Positions 61,585-64,000 of a stretch of 64,000 nucleotides of DNA are shown in pieces (position 1 is the stretch's first letter; every line of letters starts with the position of its first letter). Position numbers and translations under genes: made by a program. A model generated the notes under the pieces. That model was not told where the DNA came from. It did no database searches and was given only the letters and a program-made list of their open reading frames with translations. Origin of the DNA: Numida meleagris (Eukaryota > Chordata > Aves > Galliformes > Numididae); assembly GCF_002078875.1 (NCBI RefSeq), contig NC_034412.1:78544041-78608040 (forward strand). Direction: 5' to 3'.

Positions 61585-64000
61585 AGCGCAATGGTGGACA
61601 CAGCAGTATTATTGCCAGAATAGGTGTCTGGGACCAAATAGACTACAACATAAGACTCTGTTTGAACTTTAAGCTCAAAAAACTTCATTATGAGCATTTA
61701 AGCTCTACTTGCACTCCTTAGGATTCCTTTTTATTTATTCTAATTCCTTGATCCATACAGTTGTTTTTTTTTCTGGCTAATACTTCCTTCGTTTTCAGAG
61801 ATGGCTCCTATGTCTGTTTACAGTATTTTCCATTTCTAAGTTATTCACTTCGTCATTTACATTTATTTCCCTGGAACAGCTGATTAATGCATTGATATTT
61901 TTCAACAGTAAGTGGTTACAATACCTCTCATGCACTGCAACCTATGACGTGCTATTATACAGCTAAATAAATAAATAATATAAAGTATTGCTTTTAATAG
62001 GCATAAAGGAAACACAGTTTTGTTTAGAATATGGTAAATGAATTTTAATAAGAAACCTGTCACAATCTGCAGGTGGGATTTGGCTAACTTTTATGTAATT
62101 ATTAGCATTTTAGAATTTGGTTTTGAAATATTTTTACTTCAGTGGTCATGGAACTGTTTAGTTCAAAAATTACAGTATCTTCCCATAACGTGCTATCTCA
62201 ACACAGCACAACAGAAATGTTTAGGTTTCATCCTGACTTGTTAAAAAAAAAAAAAATGTTCCTGGGAATTTCCTGGAATCTCCCTTGCATACAAGTATAT
62301 CATATCATAATGATATGCAAAAGAAAAGCAAAAACTCACAGTTCATGTGTGGGCAGACACTAATGCAAATTTGTTATTTGATAAATTCCTGAATACTTTC
62401 AGATGTCTTTACTGGTATTTCTGAATTTAGTTACAGTTTCTGGAATGCTTCTTAATATGCATCTCAACATATTCTATGATACTAATGTCAAGAGTAGATG
62501 AGAATGTGCTTTCTAAAAGTGTTCACTTTTATAGACAATGACCTGAATCCTTTAGATGATCCCAAACTAAATTGGTGGCAAGTACAAGAACTTAAAAATT
62601 GTATATCTATGTCTGGAGTATTACATCCAGAACTTAGAATTTGCTACAAATGACTAATGGGAGAAAAAGGCTGGAGTTAGTAAGAGAAACCTGAATTCTC
62701 TCATGGCTTCCTGACTTCTGCAGGCTCTCTTTTCAGCTCATTTACAGATAGCTCCCTTTCTAGTGTCAGTAAAACTGTATTTGCTACCTAGAACAATTTC
62801 TTCCTGATCCTGTACTCTCCCTGTGTATTTTTTCTTCACAAGAAGCAAATGTGATTTTATTTAACTACTCCATTTTTGTACTCATTTGCAAATAAAATCT
62901 GAGGCTATTTGAAAATATATTTTCATCCTGGCAAAATTTTGAAGGAATAATCTGTCATTTCCAATCATTAAGTCATTTTAACTATTCGTTTCAGTTCACT
63001 TTGAAGTTTTTAGAATCCTCAAGTCTTTTCTGCTCTTCGAATCTCTCAAAAATTATTGCAGCCATGAAGACTAGTTTTACAAAAATGTTAAAAGAAATGA
63101 GATGAATGTCTTCAACTAAGCAAAATGTTTTACCATTTGATTTTATGAGCATCATCAGCACCAATGACTGAACTATGTAGCTGAGGGCTTGAAAGGGCAG
63201 GATATCCTGTATATCTAGACAAGATTGGCTGAAGCTCATGTGCAGCTGTGCCCTGAGTCAGTAAAGACAAGCTTTTTTTTCTCCCATTCTTGAGATTCAG
63301 TCATATATTGATCAGTGGAGTCCCAGAATATAGTGTAAAAAACATGAGTTTTGATCTCTGTAGAAATTGACTTGTGTACTTCATGAAGAATAGTTATCAG
63401 TCTATATATTCTAATAAAAAAGGAAAGAAAAAGTTAAGTGGGTTTTAAACTGTCTAGACCCTCTCAACTGTATCAGTTGGAAAAAAATCAGAAAACCTAG
63501 ATGTTAAAATATGAAAGAATTTTCACTTAAAAAGTAACCTCAGAAACAAGGAATGCAGAAGGATGGAAACCTTGCCATAATATTGTCAAATGTACGAAGT
63601 TGGTTTGATGGACAGAAGAAGTGAAGAACTTTCAACAATTCTGTCTTTTTTGCTACCTTGTTTTCTTTTCTTCAACTACATCTTTTATCAAAACAAACAA
63701 GCTGTGAATGAATTACTTTTATTTTTTTACTAGGCTGTAAGCTGTCTTGAGCTCAAGAAGATTTTGTAAATGCCAACAAGGTTTTCCTAACTGAAGAGTC
63801 TGACAAATGCACACAGTGAGAGACTGGGTCCCTCAACCACTGTTAGCTGTCAAAAAAGAACAAAACGTTCCCAAATAGAAACTGCTTGGACTGAGCGGAT
63901 GGCTGCAGTAACAGCAGCCAGGAAACAAAGAACTCTGTTCCAATAATCAGAAGTGACCATGTAACAAGAGAAACAGAATTGTGCATAAACTCAGAGGGTA
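61585..64000. other. Unique AT-rich sequence, no gene seen
   Basis: No recognised exon, RNA gene or repeat family up to the end of the window. The short open frames (for example 82 codons at 62991-63239, minus) carry no family signature. Confidence 0.5.

Overview
This is a vertebrate nuclear window with the repeat profile of a bird, most likely a galliform such as chicken. The evidence is many CR1 LINE fragments with the avian 3' tail of ATTCTATG-type octamers, short mariner derivatives resembling chicken Galluhop, ERVL-type LTRs known from birds, and two small LTRs of the avian alpharetrovirus/ERVK type that begin TGTARTAGGCGG. The DNA is AT-rich with long single-copy stretches. I see no exon of a recognisable cellular gene, no intact transposon or retrovirus gene, no tRNA or rRNA gene and no CRISPR array. 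It looks like a gene desert or the inside of a very long intron; the sequence alone cannot say which.

Layout. Positions 1-11.4 kb are mostly unique, with CR1 at 2.2-3.4 and 6.5-6.7 kb and a perfect 58-bp tandem duplication at 3.41 kb. Positions 11.4-13.2 kb hold, on the minus strand, a badly decayed hAT-superfamily transposase reading frame split by a CR1 copy. Positions 13.9-18.1 kb carry two CR1 pieces, a tRNA-like relic and LTR copy A. After 8 kb of unique sequence, 26.2-28.5 kb holds an LTR-like block and a CR1 split by solo LTR copy B. Positions 31.4-40.5 kb hold three internally deleted mariner copies. Positions 40.7-43.5 kb hold an LTR whose expected U5 is replaced by (TG)27, plus a CR1. 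Positions 48.0-58.0 kb are a dense repeat cluster: CR1 endonuclease and RT fragments, three ERVL-type LTR pieces, LTR copies C and D and further CR1s. At 61.2-61.6 kb a short alpharetrovirus-like LTR lies between two perfect 52-bp direct repeats.

Nothing here appears to work together as a functional system. The value of the window is historical: nested insertions give relative ages (LTR B after its host CR1; a CR1 after the hAT element), and target-site duplications delimit four LTR insertions. The most unusual items are the hAT transposase fossil and the LTR flanked by 52-bp duplications instead of the usual 6-bp target duplication.
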